From: Dioscorea cayenensis subsp. rotundata
Taxonomy: Eukaryota; Streptophyta; Magnoliopsida; Dioscoreales; Dioscoreaceae
NCBI RefSeq assembly: GCF_009730915.1
Contig: NC_052472.1
Coordinates: 15,034,912 to 15,098,911, forward strand
Reading direction: 5' to 3'
DNA length: 64,000 nt
Shown: positions 46,623 to 59,052 of the stretch, in pieces
Layout: each line of letters starts with the position of its first letter
Position numbering within the stretch: position 1 is the first letter of the stretch
Position numbers and translations under genes: made by a program
The notes under the pieces: generated by a model
The model's input: the letters and a program-made list of their open reading frames with translations, nothing else
The model's database searches: none
Told to the model about the DNA's origin: nothing

Positions 46623-48485
46623 TGATAGGGACGCAAATGTATGTGCTGATTTCTCAGGCGTGAAAACTAGCCTAAACGATCGAGTGATGTGTGTATGAAT
46701 AAACGAAAATCATCATCATTAGGGAATGAGGTGAATAAACAAAAATCATCAACAATAAATAAAAAAAATAAAGTGTATGTAAATGCAAAATGTCGGTCCA
46801 ATGGGAAGGAGGTAAATACTAGTAATAACTCTAGGCCCGAAAAATAGCCCAAACGATCGAGTGATGTGTGTATGAATAAAAGCAAATAAGCACAAGAAAA
46901 TATGGAAAATAATAGAAGAGAAATCAAGGAAGAAAATGATGTTCAGGCATAGCATCCCTCTAGGGTTATGAGGTATAGGACAATGGTTGTCTAAACATGC
47001 AATCCTATTTGAACCGAAAGATTTCTAAAAATATACAAAACCCTGATTTCTCAAGCGAAGTGTAACTGAATAGGTGCAGAGTTGATACAGGCATCCACAC
47101 AATCGCATTAACACTCTATGAAACCTTATTGTGGACTAATGATAATCTCTTAAGTAGATAATCTTTCCCCAAAGAGAGAGATTACCCCTAATTTGAATAC
47201 AGAGCAGAAATGTGATCTCTCCTAAAATCCTCTCCACATGATTGCAAAGAGCACGAAAATCATCATCAATTCACTCGGAAGGATTGTAGTAGACAAAGTA
47301 TCCTAGATGCCCTAATCAGAGGTGTACCCACTATCCTCTCGAATTGCGTTAAGTCTATGCTAGGTGAGAATTTCTTCTTACCACATAGTAATACCAAGTA
47401 TAATTTCTAGGCTTTCGCCTCGTTAGCAATCAAGCATTCAATAACACAATTAGACTAGTCTAAATAGATATGATTACAAATAAAAAATCAATTAAGTATC
47501 GAAGATCCAACAACCAAAGTCAAGAAAATAAACCTTAGAGTTTAGCTACGCCCAAATATCTACAAATTAACCCTCCATTAATGGAAGGCAAGCATTCAAG
47601 ATACAAATAATGGAGGAAAATATGAAAGCCATGAAAACCCCCTTTTCAATCCTTAGGATGAAGAATCACCAGAGAAGCTTCCACGCAAGCCGCCAAGATA
47701 AGCTCGACGGCTATGATCTTCAATCCTCTTGAATGTAGATCTAAATCCCTCTCTAAATCGCTCCTTAAGTGTTAGAGATTTGTTTATTTTCTTCCTCAAC
47801 CTCACCTCCAAGAATCGCCCCCAAAGAATAGAAGAATAGAATAAAAAATGCCCTAAAAATCCTCATAAGTTTTTTTTATACTCGAATTACTTACGGGCTG
47901 CTTACGGGTGTAAGGGCTAGGCCATAAGTGAGCCATAGAAGATGGTCGCGAGCCTTACGGGATGACTTACGGCCATAAGCCCCATCCATAAGGTCTTTTA
48001 TTTGTGTAGCGTTCCATATTACGGCCGTAAGTGCTGGACTGTAAGATTCACTTGTTTTGCTGCTTCCAACCACCCTTAAGGACGAATGCTGTGATTGTAA
48101 GCTCTTATGGATGGTATTTACGGGCATCTTTATGGGCGTAAGCCTTGACCATAATATCCTCTGACTTGGTTCTAAATCTCCTTTACAGGCATAAGAATGT
48201 CCGCAAGGTCTTTTGGAATTGACATATGGCCGTACGAACGACCGTAAGCTGCCAGGAAGCCACCCAGTTTCCCTTGTCTTTGCTCTAATGATGCCGAAAG
48301 AGCTCCAACTTCATCGTTTAAGGTCTCAAATGCTTCTTTTGGCTCTCTCTTGTCTTTAAGCACTGCCCTAACCCTGTTAATACACAAGACATTATATTTA
48401 GCATCAAATTCTACAATATGGTTCTAATACATGCCAATTGAGTATAAAAATTGATATGAAATACATGAACATTGTACACTCATCA
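46623..48485 (-). repeat. 3' LTR of the gypsy element (complete, 1,863 bp)
   Basis: Plus strand begins TGATAGGGAC and ends CACTCATCA, so the coding strand starts TGATGAGTG. It aligns with 59941-60705. It carries an internal repeat of TAGCC(T/C)(A)AAACGATCGAGTGATG (about 46668 and 46848) that the other LTR has only once. Confidence 0.85.
47885..48260. repeat. CTTACGG(C)CGTAAG palindrome array in the 3' LTR
   Basis: Perfect TTACGGCCGTAA at 48019-48030. Variants are CTTACGGGTGTAAG near 47899, CTTACGGCCATAAG near 47967, TTTATGGGCGTAAG near 48130 and GACCGTAAG near 48240, with single half-sites between them. Confidence 0.8.
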
Positions 48486-49710
48486 AATTATCCCACACTT
48501 AAAATTTTGCTTATTCTCAAGCAAAATAGAACATTACAAACCAAGTTGAGAAAGTGCAAGACCTCGGGTGCTAAAGAATTTAGGAGTTTCACAAGTAATT
48601 CTTGTTTCCATAATACAAGAATGCTAAAAACTTCAAGTCCCACAAATAGTGAACACTCTATTCAATATTATCATTGTGTGTATGTTACAACTCTTTACTT
48701 CACTTCTTTCGACCTAGAGGACTTCCAAAAGCAAAGAATCACACAAAAACTTTTTATGCACAAGGTGATAGCTTCACACACATCTCCCAAGGTAGCCCTT
48801 TCTCTTAAACGTTCAACAAGTGGCTTTCACACTTAAAAGAGGCAGCACTTTCCATATCTTTTACTGAAAATATGGTAGCTTTCACTCACCTAAAGAGGTA
48901 GCTCTTTTTCTCATTAAGACATACATAGTATCTGACTTGTTGAGAGTAGCTTCATACTTCTAATAGAGTTAGCTCTTTCTATATCTCAACTTTATTCTTT
49001 TCTATTTTGAAACAAATTCTTTCAAATTTGCAAAAACAAATTCTCAAATCAACCATAAGAAGTATAATGAATAAAACTAAAAGAAGTCCAACATGATATA
49101 AGTTGCTACAATAGAAATATTGTGTGCTCTAATTAGGTGAATAACCAAGAATAAACTGCACAAAAAAAAAAGACTCAAAATAGAACAAAATCGCAAGTGC
49201 CCACCCTAATACTAAAAAACTCCTCTACATTTCAAATACACCGTCATGTCAAACTTGGCATGTAAGAAAGCTAACAATGAAACTTAAACCCCTGCCCCAC
49301 ACTTAAATCCTATGTTGTCCTCAATGTGTGTAAAACATAAGTATGCAAGGCAATGTAAATAACAATAAGAGGGGAGTGGAATACGATTACTTCCCCAATT
49401 CACATAGGTGAAGTCATTGAAGCTTGGAAACGGCCTAGTGTGTCCTTTGTTATGCCCTACTAGTTTGGGGGTCACTCAAGGTCAAAAATTGACCGAGTGA
49501 GCATCCCCTTTATAATAAAGGATATGGGTCTTGCAAAAAAGTCCTGTAAGCTATAAGAAAAGAACATTAAAGCTCAACAAGATAAAATAACAAAACAGTA
49601 AGTAAAATCCATTAAAAGTAGAAAAATAAATACAAACTAGGCAGGGTAAACCCTTCCCATAAAATGATGAATACAAAGTCTGAAAATGAAATACAAAAAT
49701 GAAATAAAAG
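48486..49710. other. gypsy internal region between 3' LTR and last ORF; non-coding
   Basis: Contains repeated 'GTAGCT/ctcttt' type motifs (48780-48990) and, on the minus strand near 49284-49330, CACATTGAGGACAACATAGG followed by the polypurine AAGTGTGGGGCAGGGG, a combination typical of the 3' end of Tat/Athila pol regions. Confidence 0.55.
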
Positions 49711-50702
49711 TCAATACTCGGTAATATCTGATGGAGCAGAATCAGTCGGTGGATATGGTGATGATGGAGGAGTCAATATAGGAGGAGCTGGAACTGGAGG
49801 AGGGATCAGGCATGAAAGTAGATTCAATACACAGCCAAGGTCGGCCTCCAGCTGTGCTTAGGTCACCAGGGTGGTCTACTGGTCCTCCTGTAACCGGCGA
49901 ACCTCAGCCCGTAACTCCTGTATCTCTGATCTACATCAAGGGTGGGCTATTGTGGGGCTGGCTGTGCTCGCCGATGTAGTGACCAATGGTAAGGATGACT
50001 TACTGTCAGACCCATCTGAAGCCGGGCGCACCACCATCCCCATCAAACGTAGGGTGTCCAAGCCCAGGGGAGCAGTGTCACCGATGACATCCTAGCCTCA
50101 GAGTCGATATGCTAGGCCCATCCCTCTAATCAATCACATGATGTATGCCCTAGCAAAGATCGCACCCAAGCGTACATGATGGCCCTTGGTGTGCAATAAA
50201 ATCTGCCAGCATCTAACCCAGGTGGATGGGACGACCCTCAATCATGCTGTAAAGGAACAAGAGTTCCTATCGTCCTACCACTCCAGTGTTGTCTGCTCGA
50301 CCTACAAATGAACGAGCAATGACAGTGTGTACATACCTCTGAGCCGAACATGTCAGAAAGAAGGCCTTGGTAAGGCCCGACTTATAGCTCCTGCCACGGC
50401 TTAGATGCTGCCAGACATCCCTAGTGTGAAGCCGAGCGAAAAGTCAATAAGGAGCTTCTCATACTGCGGGGTGCCAGTGAAGTTCGTGTCATAGATCCCT
50501 GACAGTAGAGCAAACTCTGTATAGGTCAGAGTCCTCTGCTCCCCAGATAGCTGTAACTGGATAGAACCCATCCAGTCAAAATGTGGGGGCTGAGGGGGTC
50601 AGGAGAGTCTATGTCGCCTCCGCAGCAGTCATACTAGAGGTGGATGTCTCGGTCTGACCCTGCTTGGCCTGTCTGGAAGCTGCCCTCTTTGCTCTAACCA
50701 TC
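49711..50702 (-). pseudogene. 'putative plant transposon protein' ORF remnant in the gypsy element
   Basis: The minus strand starts MVRAKRAASRQAKQGQTETS and, with stops and frame changes, continues to a stretch reading VIARSFVGRADNTGVV and LLFLYSMIEGRPIHLG, which resembles the plant-specific domain annotated as 'putative plant transposon protein'. It ends in a proline-rich tail (PPPVPAPPILTPPSSPYPPT) and TGA at 49711. The function of this family is unknown. It occupies the position 3' of where pol should be. Not translatable as one frame here. Confidence 0.6.
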
Positions 50703-52206
50703 CTGCACAAGAAGAATACAAAGTTTAGAATGCAAAAATATGAAATTTGAGCAAAACAGGAATGCTTACGGTCTGCTTACGGGAAGGTTTACGACCATAA
50801 GCCTCGGGGAAAAACACCTTTATGACAACCCTTATGGTCGTAAGGACCCTTTCTGTATATTAGAGCTCAAAATATACAAACTTTGCAGTTAAACCATCAT
50901 TCAAGCATTGTTAAACATTCATATATTCATTTCCAATCAAAATTTTTTAAGATTCACTGTAAAATCATGAAAAATGTGAATTATCTTTGGAAAGAAAGAA
51001 GAACAATCAAAATCGGCCTGTGAAAAGTTTCAAAATCAGAGTCCAACCCTATTTAACACTACTAAAAAACAAGATAGGAAGACGAAGGGAAGATAAAAGG
51101 AGGAGAAATAGATGTCGGTGACCAAGATCCAGCCAAAATCAAATCAAAATAAAGTTCAAAGGTCGCAGGCGGCGCTAAAACGCTAGGTGCTTACGGGCGG
51201 CTTACGGGCGTAAGCCGCCACTATAAGTTTCTAAATGAATGAACAAATACGGGGGGCTTATGGCTGTAAAGCCTGCCCTGTAAGGGTACATCTCCTTTAC
51301 AACCTAAGTTACGACCATTAGAGATTTAGCACTGTATCCCGTAAGGTTCTCTGTGTTTCCCTTACAGTTTGACTTACGAGCGTAAGGTACCCGTAAGGAA
51401 CCTAGACTGTATTCCCTAGAAGGTTATGAGCCATAAGTGTTTAAGGTATATCCGTAAGGTGCTCTGGATGACCCTGAAGGCCTTACTTACAGGTGTAAGC
51501 CAATCATAAGGAACCTCTGAATTGTGCTCACCAAGACTTACAGACCATAAGTGCACTCGTAAGACTCTCAAAATTCTTCTTGTGAGGTGGCTTACAGGTG
51601 TAAGATGCCTGTAATGCACTCTGTTTGAGGCTTATGACAGTGCTTACCGGCATAAGTAGCCCATAAGAATCCTGAAAAATTGAGCAGACTTTTTCCTGTT
51701 TTCTGCAGTTAAGCTCAAATAGATATAAGACCAAAGAAGCACAAAATGAGTATTCAGGTTCACAAGCATCCAGCCAACACATGAAAGTTGACGAAAAGCT
51801 GAGTAATTTATTACAAACTTTAACAAGACTACAAAAATAAAACTTAAGACTGAAACTAAGCAAAATACGAAAAATCTTGCTTGGGTTACCTCTGAAGAAG
51901 TGCTTGTCTAATGTAACAAGCTCGACGTACCTGAAACGCACATGTCATGGAGGCTCAAAGTAAAAGCATTCCTCATATCCAGAATCAATGTCTCTAAAAT
52001 AATGCCCAAGTGCAAGGTCGAAGAAAATAGGGAACGTAGCAATGAACTTGACCGATTCGGGGGTTACCCCCTTGGCCGAAAGTTTTCTCTTGTCTTTCTT
52101 TGGGGAAGTGACTTTACGCCAATGCTTTTTCCTCATGTTTTCCTCAGTCACGGTTGGTGTAAGCAAAGAGTGGCCTCTTCAATGTGAGGGTCATCCAATA
52201 ACTCCT
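50703..52206. other. gypsy internal region with a second palindrome array; no pol
   Basis: Where reverse transcriptase and integrase are expected the sequence instead holds non-coding DNA dominated by CTTAC(N)GTAAG motifs (about 50765-50845 and 51185-51665). I looked for YVDD/YLDD and integrase motifs on both strands and saw none. Confidence 0.6.
51185..51665. repeat. CTTACGGGCGTAAG palindrome array, internal gypsy region
   Basis: Best unit at 51196-51219: arms GGCGGCTTACG and CGTAAGCCGCC with a 2-base centre. Others are CTTACGAGCGTAAG near 51373, CTTACAGGTGTAAG near 51486 and 51590, CTTACAGACCATAAG near 51537 and CTTACCGGCATAAG near 51643. Each is followed within about 5-20 bases by a single CCGTAAG, CATAAG or similar half-site. 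Confidence 0.8.
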
Positions 52207-54211
52207 CTAAAGCCTCATTCTGCAAGATTTCCTGCACACATCCATCAACAATAAATCAGTCTTATCAAGAAAATAACAAGTATCATCAAAAGTAGAAGGA
52301 TGTTTCATTACATCTGATAAAGCAAATATGACTTCCTCATCCCCAACCCTAAGTGTCATTCTACCATTGCCAACATCAATGAGGGCTTGGGAGGTGGCTA
52401 GGAATGACCTACCAAGAATGAGGGGCACTTCAACATCCTCATCTAGATCTAGAATTACAAAATCTACCAAGAAAATAAATTTGTCAACCTTAACCAAAAC
52501 ATCTTCTATGATTCTCGTAGGATGTCTAATAGAGCGGTCAGCTAGTTGCAATGTCATCCTAGTTGGTTTAAGGTCAGAAAGTCTAAACCTTTTAAATATG
52601 GTGTAAGGTATCACATTAATACTAGCACCTAAATTCTCTAGGGGTTTTTCATTAACCAATTCATCAATGTTACAAGGGATAGTAAAACTCCCTGGATCTT
52701 TCTGTTTCATCAGTAGTCAATTCTGAAGCAATGCCAAACTCTCTTCACTCAATATGAACATTGACACCTCCTCAAACTTTCACTTGTTTGTTAGTAGGTC
52801 CTTGAGAAACTTTGCGTACTTTGGCATTTGAGATAAGGCTTCAACAAACGGTACATTGATGTGCAATTGCTTCAACAAGTCCATAAATCTCTTGAATTGT
52901 TCGTTCGTGCGATTATTCTTCAATCTTGATGGGTAAGGAAGGCGGGGAACGTACTCCTTCAACAGTGGCGGTGTTCTCTTCTCAACATTTGGAGTAGGCT
53001 CTTTTTCTCTTGTCGGACATGAAATAGACTCAATTGCTGGCTCCTTTTCCATTTCCATCACCTTTTCACTATCCGTCCCCATTTCCTTACAACTCCGAAG
53101 AGTAATTGCCTTGAGATACTCATGAGGATTGGCTTCAGTGTTACTTGGCAAACTTCTTTGAGGGCATTCAGACAACAATTTAGCAATCTACCCTACCTGG
53201 TTCTTCAAATTCTGAAGAGAAGTCTGTTAGTTTCTCATTGACACTTTTATGCTTTGGAATCGGTTATTTGAATGCTTAAACTTGATATCTGTACTTTAAA
53301 TAAACTGAGTGAGCACTTCTTCCAATATGAGTCTCTTATCATTCTGTTAGTAAGGAGGGAATCCTGGCGGGGCTTCTACTGCTGCCCTTGATTTTCCCAA
53401 GAGAAATTAGGGTGATTCCGCTATCTTGGGTTATATGTGCCACTGTAGGGGTTACCTTGTTGTCGGAAGGCACTACCAATGAAATTTACTTGTTTAATGG
53501 GTCTGTACGTCGCTGCGATAATAGAGCAATCTATTGAGGCATGTCCTCCCTCACACGTGTCACACACTATAACAATAGCTGACTTCTGAGTAGACAAATG
53601 ATTAATCTTTCAACTCAAAACTTCCACCTAGGCTACTAGTGCTGTGACTTCACTAACTTCAATCATCCCACTTGGCCTTACTATTGATTTACCTCTCGAA
53701 TTCTAATGATAATTGTTTATGGCTATTTCTTCAATCAACTTCTTGGCTACCTTCGGGGTTTTATTGCCTAGCGATCCTCCTGCTGCCGAATCAATGAGCT
53801 GCCTGGACTAAGCGAAGTCTGCTGGCATTGCCAGAAACATTGTTAATCTTAAGCATGCCACATACTTCGAGGAATCCCCCATTATGACTGTTAGGATGCT
53901 CATTGGTAATCTATGAAATTGTACTAAATTCTGAATAATTTGTACAAATGCAGGCTTAAGCTCAAAGTTGTTTACTGTAACTGGTGGCCGCACTATACTT
54001 GACTGAGAACAGACAATAGTGGGGCGAGCATAATCTAAAAGTATCCTATGTGGTTCCCTTGATCTTCCATGGTGTCTAACTACTTTTCCTCAACACTCAC
54101 TATCAAAGATCCTGTTTCATTCAGTAGAGTTGTTCTCAATTTGATTCCAATCACTTTTTCTACACTGCTCTCATCTTCTACTAGTCTTAATGCTTTGCCC
54201 TTCGGTGGCAT
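52207..54211 (-). pseudogene. gypsy gag and aspartic protease remnant
   Basis: From the ATG at 54209-54211 the minus strand reads gag (MPPKGKALRLVEDESS, later RPPVTVNNFELKPAFV at about 53940-53993). A zinc-knuckle-like CDTCEGGHASIDC lies near 53520-53570, then gag C-terminal sequence at 52780-53178 (LPYPSRLKNN, FMDLLKQLHINVPFVEAL). The protease at 52207-52710 (NVIPYTIFKRFRLSDLKPTR, VDFVILDLDEDVEVPLILGR) has NLGASIN where Tat/Athila proteases have DLGASIN, so the catalytic Asp is replaced. Frameshifts separate the parts. The reading ends before reverse transcriptase. Confidence 0.82.
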
Positions 54212-54559
54212 ACAATACAATCAAACAAAAGAGAAAGAATCCAAAAACAATAAAGAAAATAAAATAATAAAAAATAAGAAAGAAAAGAAAAGGCTTAAGT
54301 GACGCACTACAACAAATTTGTCAATTAAGGACATTCATAATAATGTCACTAAATAACATATTTTTGTCACTAAAAACATTTTGTGATGTTTTTTTGCCGT
54401 CACCACGTGTCGTCGCCTAATCTCCGTCGCTAAAGGGATAATGTGACAATTTGCATGTTTGTCACACAATCATATCTTTTATATGACAAAATTGTGACAT
54501 GTCACAAATTCGACAATTATCTGTGACATTTATTGTTGTCACAAAATATTATGATAATT

Positions 54560-55050
54560 TGTCATAAAATGTTATAAATTGTCACTAAATATGAAGTAAA
54601 AATTCGGAATTTTGTGACATTCATCTTATCATCACATAATATGTGACGGAACTTTTTTGTCCCATATTGTATTACAAAAGCGTCATAAAATGCTATAAAT
54701 TGTCACTAAATATGAAGTAAACTTTTTAAATTTTGTGACGTTATTCCAATGATCACATAATAAGTGACAAAAATGTTTGTCACGTATTGTACAACAAAAG
54801 CGTCATAAAATGCTATAAATTGTCACTAAATATGAAGTTAAATTTTTAAATTTTGTGACATTATTCCATTGATCACATAATACGTGACGAAAATGTTTGT
54901 CGCGTATTGTACTACAAAAGTGTCATAAAATGTTATACATTGTCACCAAATATGAAGTAAAATTTCGAAATTTTGTGACATTTTTCTAATTATCACATAA
55001 TAAGTGACCCAAATGTTTGTCACATATTGTGCAACAAAAGTGTCATAAAA
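54560..55050. repeat. 120-bp subterminal tandem repeat of the CACTA element, about four copies
   Basis: The ATTTTGTGAC motif recurs at about 54609, 54729, 54849 and 54969, exactly 120 bp apart. It is accompanied by ATCACATAATA(A/C)GTGAC, ACAAAAG(C/T)GTCATAAAATG and TTGTCACTAAATATGAAGT in each unit. Confidence 0.92.
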
Positions 55051-55823
55051 AGTATGATAGTTAGTAATTGGAGCTTATTTTCTTGATGCTTACAGTTTGT
55101 CACTAATAAAAAATATTTTTGTCATTAAATACAATTTTTATTTGATCAAGCGTGACAAAAATATAAATGTTACAAGAAAATAAATATTTTATGACATGTA
55201 TAGTTATTAAAACTATCACAAATTAATGTTATATAATGTCATATAAAATTGACTATAATATCAATCGTGATACATTTATTATGTCACATATTAATTTTTT
55301 TGTGATGTCACAATTAATTGAATATCATCTTATTCTTGATAATTTTTTAATGTCACAAACTATTATGTTTTTGTGACACATGTAGTTTTGAAAATGTCAC
55401 AAATTAATATTTTATAAAGTCATTTATTAAAAAAATTATTTTTTTATAAGAATGTCAATATTAAATAATCCTATGATACATAAACATATTAGAGGTATTG
55501 TATTATTATAAGTAATTTGTCAAATGTATCATAAGTAAATAAAATAAATATTTTTATTCAAAATAATAAAATCAATAAGTAACATGGACTAACAAACTGA
55601 AATATCATCAAATGCCTTAATGACATTAAAAACTTAGAGCTTTTAAAGATGCATATCAAACTAGATAATTTCCCATAGCCTCCATTTGAACTCTTAATTT
55701 AAATCTTGTATTGATGGTACTTCTGTCAAATTAAAGCTTGTCTCATTATGACCTAAAATCAATTATTTTTAACAAATGATAATACTAATTCATAACAAGG
55801 GTAAATTGAAAAAAAGTTGAACT

Positions 55824-56540
55824 TTAAAGTAGATAAGGAAGTTTAATTATGCATATAACTGAAAATTGAGGAATGGGGACTTGGATTCCAGCAGCTAATA
55901 AAGCTTGAGTCATTGCTTGCATTTGATTTCGAATCACTTCATAATTTGACTTATATTGTTGGAGCTCATCTTGTGTCCCTGCAAGAGTTTCTTTTAACTT
56001 AGCAAAGCTTACATTTGACACTTTTTCAATAGGCTTAGGTCCATATCCAAGTCCTTTAATGTATCCTGAGGTAGTACCAAGTACTTCATCAACTATTGCA
56101 TCAATGTTTTCTGTTTGTGATCCTTCTTCACCAAGTATTGCTAATTTATTCTCCATCATTTCCTAAAAATTAAAAAGAAATATTAACTAACAAGCAATCT
56201 TTTTTAAAAAATAAATAAAATTTTCTCATGAAAGATATTACATAAGCTATTTGAGCCTCAGATGTTGACCATCCTTCCTCTCTAAATAGTGAGTTGACTT
56301 GAAAAAATCCATCCTATTTGGTTCTTGATCATCCTTACGCTATATAGTTCCAAAATTAATAAACATTAGTTATTACATAGAATTAATCATTCAAACAAAA
56401 ACTGACAGTTAAATAATGTACGAAACAATAATAATTTACCAAAGCATAGCGACTTGCAACAAATGCCCGCGATCCTTGATTATGAGTAAACTTTACTGCT
56501 TGTCTAGCCCTTTCGTTGATTTCACACCTCTTTATTTTCG
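55824..56540 (-). pseudogene. CACTA-encoded 'plant transposase (Ptta/En/Spm)' domain gene fragment
   Basis: Exon-like blocks on the minus strand: about 56440-56535 (CEINERARQAVKFTHNQGSR, AFVASRYAL, then GT donor); about 56240-56335 (RKDDQEPNRMDFFKSTHY, then a frameshifted EEGWSTSEAQIA); and 55824-56159 (MMENKLAILGEEGSQTENID, YIKGLGYGPKP, then a coiled-coil stretch LAGTQDELQQYKSNYEVIRN and GIQVPIP). This matches the order of the Ptta/En/Spm plant domain. The N-terminal part is absent. A frame break in the middle block makes function unlikely. Confidence 0.75.
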
Positions 56541-56865
56541 AATGAATGAATGAAAAAACAAATATAGTCATGATATACATTTATAACTATTCTATCTAAT
56601 TAAAAAAAATAATCAATTGAAATCAATAATAAACTAATAACCTGAATACAGTACAAATCAACAAACTTATAATTGTCAACAAAATGGTGCACATAAAATG
56701 AAGAAAAACATGTTAGGTGCCCAATAAAACTAAAATGAAGATGTTGTTATTATAAAATTCCTCAAAAATAATCAAGTGTTTTTTTGCTTTGCGTAAAGGT
56801 ATATAACCATACCAAAGAGGAAGGGAAGAAAACAAAGTTTAAGGTTGTGGGATTGGCCATTCAAG

Positions 56866-56868
<3 letters not shown>

Positions 56869-56911
<43 letters not shown>
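56869..56911. repeat. (CA)n microsatellite inside the CACTA element
   Basis: About 20 uninterrupted CA units. Confidence 0.95.
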
Positions 56912-56913
<2 letters not shown>

Positions 56914-59000
56914 CTTAATATATGGTACATAATGCAAAAATTTTGAGATTATTAATAAGGCTATAGAACAAGGGCAAGCTAGAATTAGTTTTAAGAGCAA
57001 AATAAAAACTAAAGAAAAAATTTATAAATATCTGCCTAAAAACACCAAACAAAAATTTTAATGTAAAAATCAAAGAAATTGACAAATATTTCTATAACAA
57101 TTAACCCATTGGCACTCTCTTCCTCCACCGGAACCCTAACCCCGCTAGAAGCCTACCCTACTTGGGCCTATGCCAATAAAATATATGAAACTTTGCATTA
57201 TTTAGACATATGTCGAAAACAATTTTGGTAAATATCAAATTAACATAAACAATTTTTATTACTTGATATTTAATCAACTATTAAATAAATATCAAAGATG
57301 AATTATATGAATATATAAAAATATATGCAATAAATTAAAATTACCTTAGAAATTCAACAAGTGCAAAATCCTCCGATGTGTACAGACCCAATACTCTTAA
57401 ATAACTAGTATGAATAATAGAGTTTTTCTCCTAGGTTTGTTTTTATAGGAAAATTTTTGAGTCATATGATAGGCCAAAAGCAATTAGATAAATTAAAATT
57501 TAAAAAATATATAATAATCTCTAAATCATTAGTAAATTTGACCGTATTAATTTTTATAATTAAAATCGTGCCTACCATAAATTATGGTTAAATAAAAGGA
57601 TAGAATCGATTTATATAATACAATACAATATAATATAATATATTTAAATAAATATAATTATCTATAGTCATTATCTATAATTCAATTTAAAAAAATTAAA
57701 GTAAATGATTATGAACAAATTATATTAATTATTTATTAAATTACCTAAAGTAAATGATTATTCCGATTTTGAAGCCGTTTATATTTGGGTAAAAATATTG
57801 GTTTGGGACTGTGATTTGTTTATATTCATATTTTTTAATTAATTAATTTATTTATTTAGCTTAATTTTTCTTGTTTATTTGAAATTATGAGATGATGTGT
57901 GAATATGGAATAAATAAGGGTTTTTTTTAATATATACTTTTTCCTTCATTATCTCTTCATTCTTATTATTTTTTTTTAATTTGAATTTTTTCCATTTAAT
58001 GAATATCCGGATTTATATCTATTATTTTATTTATTTTATTTTTATTTTTTGAGTATCCGGATTATTATCGGAATCATATTATTATTATTATTTATTTTTT
58101 TATCCTCACTTTTTTTAGTATATATTTATTTATTTACTATTTTTAATTATAATAAATCTGATTTTTTTTAAATCCTGGATTTATTTAAAAAAATAAAATT
58201 CCTATCTCTCCTTTTTTTTCCTAACCATCTTTGCATAAGGATATATATTTTTTATTTATTCGAACTAAAAAAATATTGAGAGATTATATATTTTTCTTAG
58301 AATATATTTTTTAAATTATCCTTTTGTTTTCTTTTTCTTAAATTTTCAAATAAATTTTGAATATCAGAATATTATCACTTTTTTATATGTTTTTTTACTC
58401 CCTGATTTCGAGGTATTGACTTATCCTTTCTTTTTCCTCTTTCACTCTTATTCGGAACAAAAATAAAAATAAATCTTTTTGTTGTGAGTATGAAAATCTC
58501 GCTCAAATTAATATATATACTACACACGGTAAAAATTCGAATCAATTTTGAGATTGAATTCTTGTGTACATAAAAAATATCTATTACAAAATCTTAAAAA
58601 ATAATTGATTGGGATTAAATAGCATTTTATGTAGCCAAAAATACAATTTCCATGGAGAAAATTTTCCATGAAAAATGTGACTTTTTCCAGGGAAAATTGA
58701 TGCAATCAAACAACAAATGAGATTTTTTCTAGAAAATAATGCCAATTAAATGACTATTTTTCATTTTCCACGAAAAATTTTTCCATGGAAAAATATTCCA
58801 TGGAAAAACAAAACTATCAGCTCTCAAAGTGTTTGTACCATAGTGCCTAGCGAGCATGTCAATCTACATCATTCGTGCCTTCATCCAAATGAATGCTATC
58901 TTTGATGATCTCATGCTTTGACATTATGTGTAGTTTTTAAATAATGTAGTAACTGAGTGAGATATCCGCCGCCTTTGGTGATTCTCATGACTCATGAGCT
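56912..59000. other. AT-rich interior of the CACTA element, no coding sequence
   Basis: No transposase motifs on either strand. Very high A/T content. 58640-58810 holds a cluster of TTTTCCATGGAAAA-type palindromes. Confidence 0.6.
58640..58810. repeat. TTTTCCATGGAAAA palindrome cluster
   Basis: TTTCCATGGAGAAA, ATTTTCCATGAAAA, TTTTTCCATGGAAAA and TATTCCATGGAAAA occur within about 170 bp, around a TTGATGCAATCAAACAAC motif. Possibly a small nested MITE; no target duplication was defined. Confidence 0.6.
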
Positions 59001-59002
59001 GT

Positions 59003-59009
<7 letters not shown>

Positions 59010-59037
<28 letters not shown>

Positions 59038-59052
59038 CTGTGTGTGTGTGTG
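59010..59052. repeat. (GT)n microsatellite
   Basis: About 20 TG units with one interruption (TCTG). Confidence 0.95.

Noticed and set aside
52042..52606. Plus-strand frames over the gypsy protease
   Set aside because: Antisense shadows; the minus strand carries the conserved protease residues.
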